DNA from: Flammeovirga aprica JL-4
GTDB lineage: Bacteria; Bacteroidota; Bacteroidia; Cytophagales; Flammeovirgaceae
Direction: 5' to 3'
DNA: 64,000 nucleotides
Assembly: GCF_012844305.1 (NCBI RefSeq)
Contig: NZ_JABANE010000004.1
Coordinates: forward strand, 1-64,000
The notes beneath the pieces were generated by a model, which saw only the letters and a list, made by a program, of their open reading frames with translations, made no database searches and was not told where the DNA came from. The position numbers and the translations under genes are program-made. This document shows, in pieces, positions 62,193-64,000 of this stretch (position 1 is its first letter; each line of letters begins with the position of its first letter).

Positions 62193-63443
62193 TTAGAATA
62201 AGGATGACAGGTTCTTCGTCCCTGATTTCAGGTTTTTACTTCTCTGCAAAGCTTCCAATAGATAGTAATCACCATAATTCAATGGAGCGTCAACTTCTCT
62301 ACGGTTAGGCCAGTTGCCTGTACAATGCTTTAAAAGAAAATAACCGTTTTCTCCTTCCTGTGCTAAATACGTATCGCTACTCAAAGAAGCAAGGCTTTTT
62401 TCGGCAAATGTAATATAAGAGTCCGATAAGTCATTTTCTACATAAGTTGACAACTCGTACAAGGCCGAAGCAACAATCGCTGCCGCAGAAGCATCTCTTT
62501 CCGCATTTGGAATATTAGGCGCGTGGAAATCCCAATACGGAACTAGATCTTCTGTAAGAATAGGATGATTCATATAATACTTCGCTATATTTTTCGCTTG
62601 TTCCAAAAAGCGATTGTCTTTGGTGAAACGATAGCACAAAGTATAACCATACAGTCCCCATGCTTGTCCTCTTGCCCATTCTGATGTATCTGAAAAGCCC
62701 TGGAAAGTACCTTTATCTCTTATATCTCCATTTTCTGGATTGTAGTCTACCACATGATAGGTACTGTAGTTTCTTCTGAAATGATGCTCCATTGTGGTCA
62801 ATGCGTGTTGGTTCGCAACGTCTGCATATTTCTGATCACCCGTTTCTTGAGTAGCCCAGTACAGCAGTTCCAAATTCATCATATTGTCAATGATCACAGG
62901 GTGTTCCCAATCCAATCCTCTGTTTTGAGAAGGATCTTTGTGCCAATCCCATGAGCGTATTGTTCCTGTTTCCGGTACGAAACGGCTCATAAGGCTTTCC
63001 GCTGACTTCAATAAAATCTCTTTATAATCTTCTTTTTGTGTCAGTCTGTAGGCTGTACCATAACTACAATACATCATAAAACCGATGTCATGTGTATTTT
63101 TGGCGTATTGTATTTCCTCCAATTCTTTTAAGCGTTGCTCTGCTTTTTCTTTCCAAAGCTTATCGCCTGTCAACTCATACATAAACCAAAGTGAGCCTGG
63201 AAAAAATCCACTGGTCCAATCTCTAGGCTTTACGTAATCCACACTTCCATCTTTATGCAAAGATCTTGGAAATAATTTTTTAGGAGTTAATGAATCCGAA
63301 AGACTCAGCTGTACGCTTGCCACTGAAATTACTTTATCGTGTAAGTCCACTGGAAGTTCTTTTTGTTCTTGTGGCTGACATGAAATTGCTCCTGCTAAGA
63401 GTAATGTTCCTAAGGCCTTTTCTAGTATTGTTTTGTAAATCAT
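62193..63443 (-). CDS. GH88 unsaturated glucuronyl hydrolase, lipoprotein
   Basis: The 416-residue lipoprotein (lipobox GAISC, Cys about 22) has the (alpha/alpha)6-barrel sequence of GH88. RDWTSGFFPGSLWFMYELTGD opens the barrel. The two catalytic aspartates lie in NTHDIGFMMYCSYG (D119) and VIIDNMMNLELLYWA (D186). DTSEWARGQAWGLYGY and DASAAAIVASALYEL are also typical. These enzymes hydrate the 4,5-unsaturated uronic acid left at oligosaccharide ends by polysaccharide lyases. The upstream gene at the window edge looks like such a lyase, so the two probably act in sequence on a uronic-acid polymer such as a glycosaminoglycan. Confidence 0.9.
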   Translation of the reverse strand: MIYKTILEKALGTLLLAGAISCQPQEQKELPVDLHDKVISVASVQLSLSDSLTPKKLFPRSLHKDGSVDYVKPRDWTSGFFPGSLWFMYELTGDKLWKEKAEQRLKELEEIQYAKNTHDIGFMMYCSYGTAYRLTQKEDYKEILLKSAESLMSRFVPETGTIRSWDWHKDPSQNRGLDWEHPVIIDNMMNLELLYWATQETGDQKYADVANQHALTTMEHHFRRNYSTYHVVDYNPENGDIRDKGTFQGFSDTSEWARGQAWGLYGYTLCYRFTKDNRFLEQAKNIAKYYMNHPILTEDLVPYWDFHAPNIPNAERDASAAAIVASALYELSTYVENDLSDSYITFAEKSLASLSSDTYLAQEGENGYFLLKHCTGNWPNRREVDAPLNYGDYYLLEALQRSKNLKSGTKNLSSLF

Positions 63444-63737
63444 AATTTTTCAATTGAGGTACAAGAGATTCTTCTTATTAAGAAAAAAACTTTATTCAAT
63501 TCAAGGACATTGGTATATACTAATCAAGTATGCTTTATTAGCATTTTTATTTTGTTATTCTTTTAATTAAAAATAAGTAGTCAAACATCATTTGTTACAG
63601 AAGGTTGGAAGAGCCAACCCTAGATCATTACTCGAAATTTTGATTTTTCTTGGGACATTTAAAAACTGAAAGGATATATAAAGATTTACAGATTACAAAC
63701 AACCAATAATAAAGTAAAAAGTATTTCTATCTATTTT
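63444..63737. other. Intergenic gap between GH88 and the lyase end
   Basis: No gene is seen. A short GGTTGG/CCAACC stem lies at 63603-63619 without a T tract. The stretch is otherwise AT-rich and may contain a promoter for GH88. Confidence 0.5.
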
Positions 63738-64000
63738 CTATTTTTTTATCAACGTCATATCTACAGTAGCTGCATCTAGAACCTCTAAATCCAAAAGTGT
63801 GTTACCTTCTTTGTATGATATTTTTACGTTGCTATTATTTACAGAAAGATACCATTCACCTTTTAAAGTTATTTGTAAATTCTGGGTAGTACTTTCTGTA
63901 TAAAGATGTTGCATACTTTTTATTTGAGAATAAGAAAGCGTTTCATTTTTAGGAATCCACCCAAGGTCTGGATTTGTAGCTACTAAATGAAGTTTGTGGT
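63738..64000 (-). CDS. C-terminal end of a PL8-like polysaccharide lyase (partial, runs off the window)
   Basis: Reading the minus strand from the window edge gives 86 residues ending at TAG (63738-63740). They start HKLHLVATNPDLGWIPKNE and end VDMTLIKK. The order HLVATNP, then QITLKGEWYLS, then a G-x-T-LLDLEVLDAATVD strand resembles the C-terminal beta-domain of family 8 lyases (hyaluronate, chondroitin or xanthan lyases). The catalytic domain lies outside the window. The neighbouring GH88, which acts on lyase products, supports the call. The family assignment is moderate because only the accessory domain is visible. Confidence 0.6.
   Translation of the reverse strand, partial: HKLHLVATNPDLGWIPKNETLSYSQIKSMQHLYTESTTQNLQITLKGEWYLSVNNSNVKISYKEGNTLLDLEVLDAATVDMTLIKK

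Noticed and set aside
1..64000. SusC/SusD pair, hybrid two-component regulator, or sulfatase-maturing enzyme
   Set aside because: I looked for them because the gene content predicts them, but none of the open frames fits; they must lie elsewhere.
1..64000. tRNA, rRNA or riboswitch
   Set aside because: No cloverleaf, rRNA-like or known riboswitch sequence was recognised in the intergenic gaps.

Overview
The window looks like the chromosome of a marine Bacteroidota, probably a Flammeovirga-like or related Cytophagia/Flammeovirgaceae organism. This is inferred from the AT-rich DNA, the many lipoproteins with short lipoboxes, the Por-secretion (type IX, T9SS) C-terminal sorting domains beginning YPNP, TAnnTTTG-type promoter boxes, and a dense set of enzymes for red-algal galactans. 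No rRNA, tRNA, CRISPR array or complete insertion sequence was seen. No SusC/SusD pair, regulator or sulfatase-maturing enzyme was seen either.

Layout. (1) 371-2076: a C10-type cysteine protease gene broken by in-frame stops, with a tightly coupled small lipoprotein gene. (2) 2350-7342, minus strand: a short GH86 endo-galactanase (agarase/porphyranase family) and a GH2 beta-galactosidase, separated by a miniature transposable element. (3) 8113-12549: a giant secreted beta-helix/PKD/carbohydrate-binding protein with a T9SS tail. (4) 12628-13350, minus: an unknown lipoprotein. (5) 13808-33032, plus: a run of degradative genes in two transcription blocks. Block one is GH3, sulfatase, sulfatase, right-handed beta-helix protein, GH117. 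Block two is GH3, sulfatase, SGNH esterase, GH2, sulfatase. (6) 33918-43281: a second PKD giant, a GyrI-like protein lying between miniature-element copies, and a long GH86 with its own PKD and T9SS tail. (7) 43637-54028: a 1562-residue cytoplasm-made LysM protein followed by four tandem units. Each unit joins a copy of its C-terminal ~115 residues to an overlapping leucine-rich-repeat (LRR) lipoprotein. (8) 54123-57616, minus: GH29 and GH43-CBM6. (9) 57966-59045, minus: an old-yellow-enzyme reductase. (10) 59869-61491: a second GH43. (11) 61783-64000, minus: a small secreted protein, a GH88 unsaturated uronyl hydrolase and the C-terminal end of what looks like a PL8 lyase.

How the parts work together. 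Regions 2, 3, 5, 6 and probably 8 form a red-algal galactan (porphyran/agar) utilisation locus. The T9SS-tagged GH86 and the two PKD giants would act at or outside the cell surface. The short GH86, sulfatases, GH2, GH3, GH117 and GH29 would trim oligosaccharides in the periplasm or on the outer membrane. The right edge (GH88 plus PL8-like lyase) points to a second target, a uronic-acid polysaccharide.

The most unusual segment is 43637-54028. It has the layout of a polymorphic toxin locus: one full-length protein with a replaceable C-terminal tip and a lipoprotein partner, then orphan tip/partner cassettes behind hairpin terminators, one of them frameshifted. The toxin/immunity reading is an inference from gene layout; I recognise no catalytic motif in the tip. 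Several families of miniature inverted-repeat elements and REP-like elements punctuate the region.
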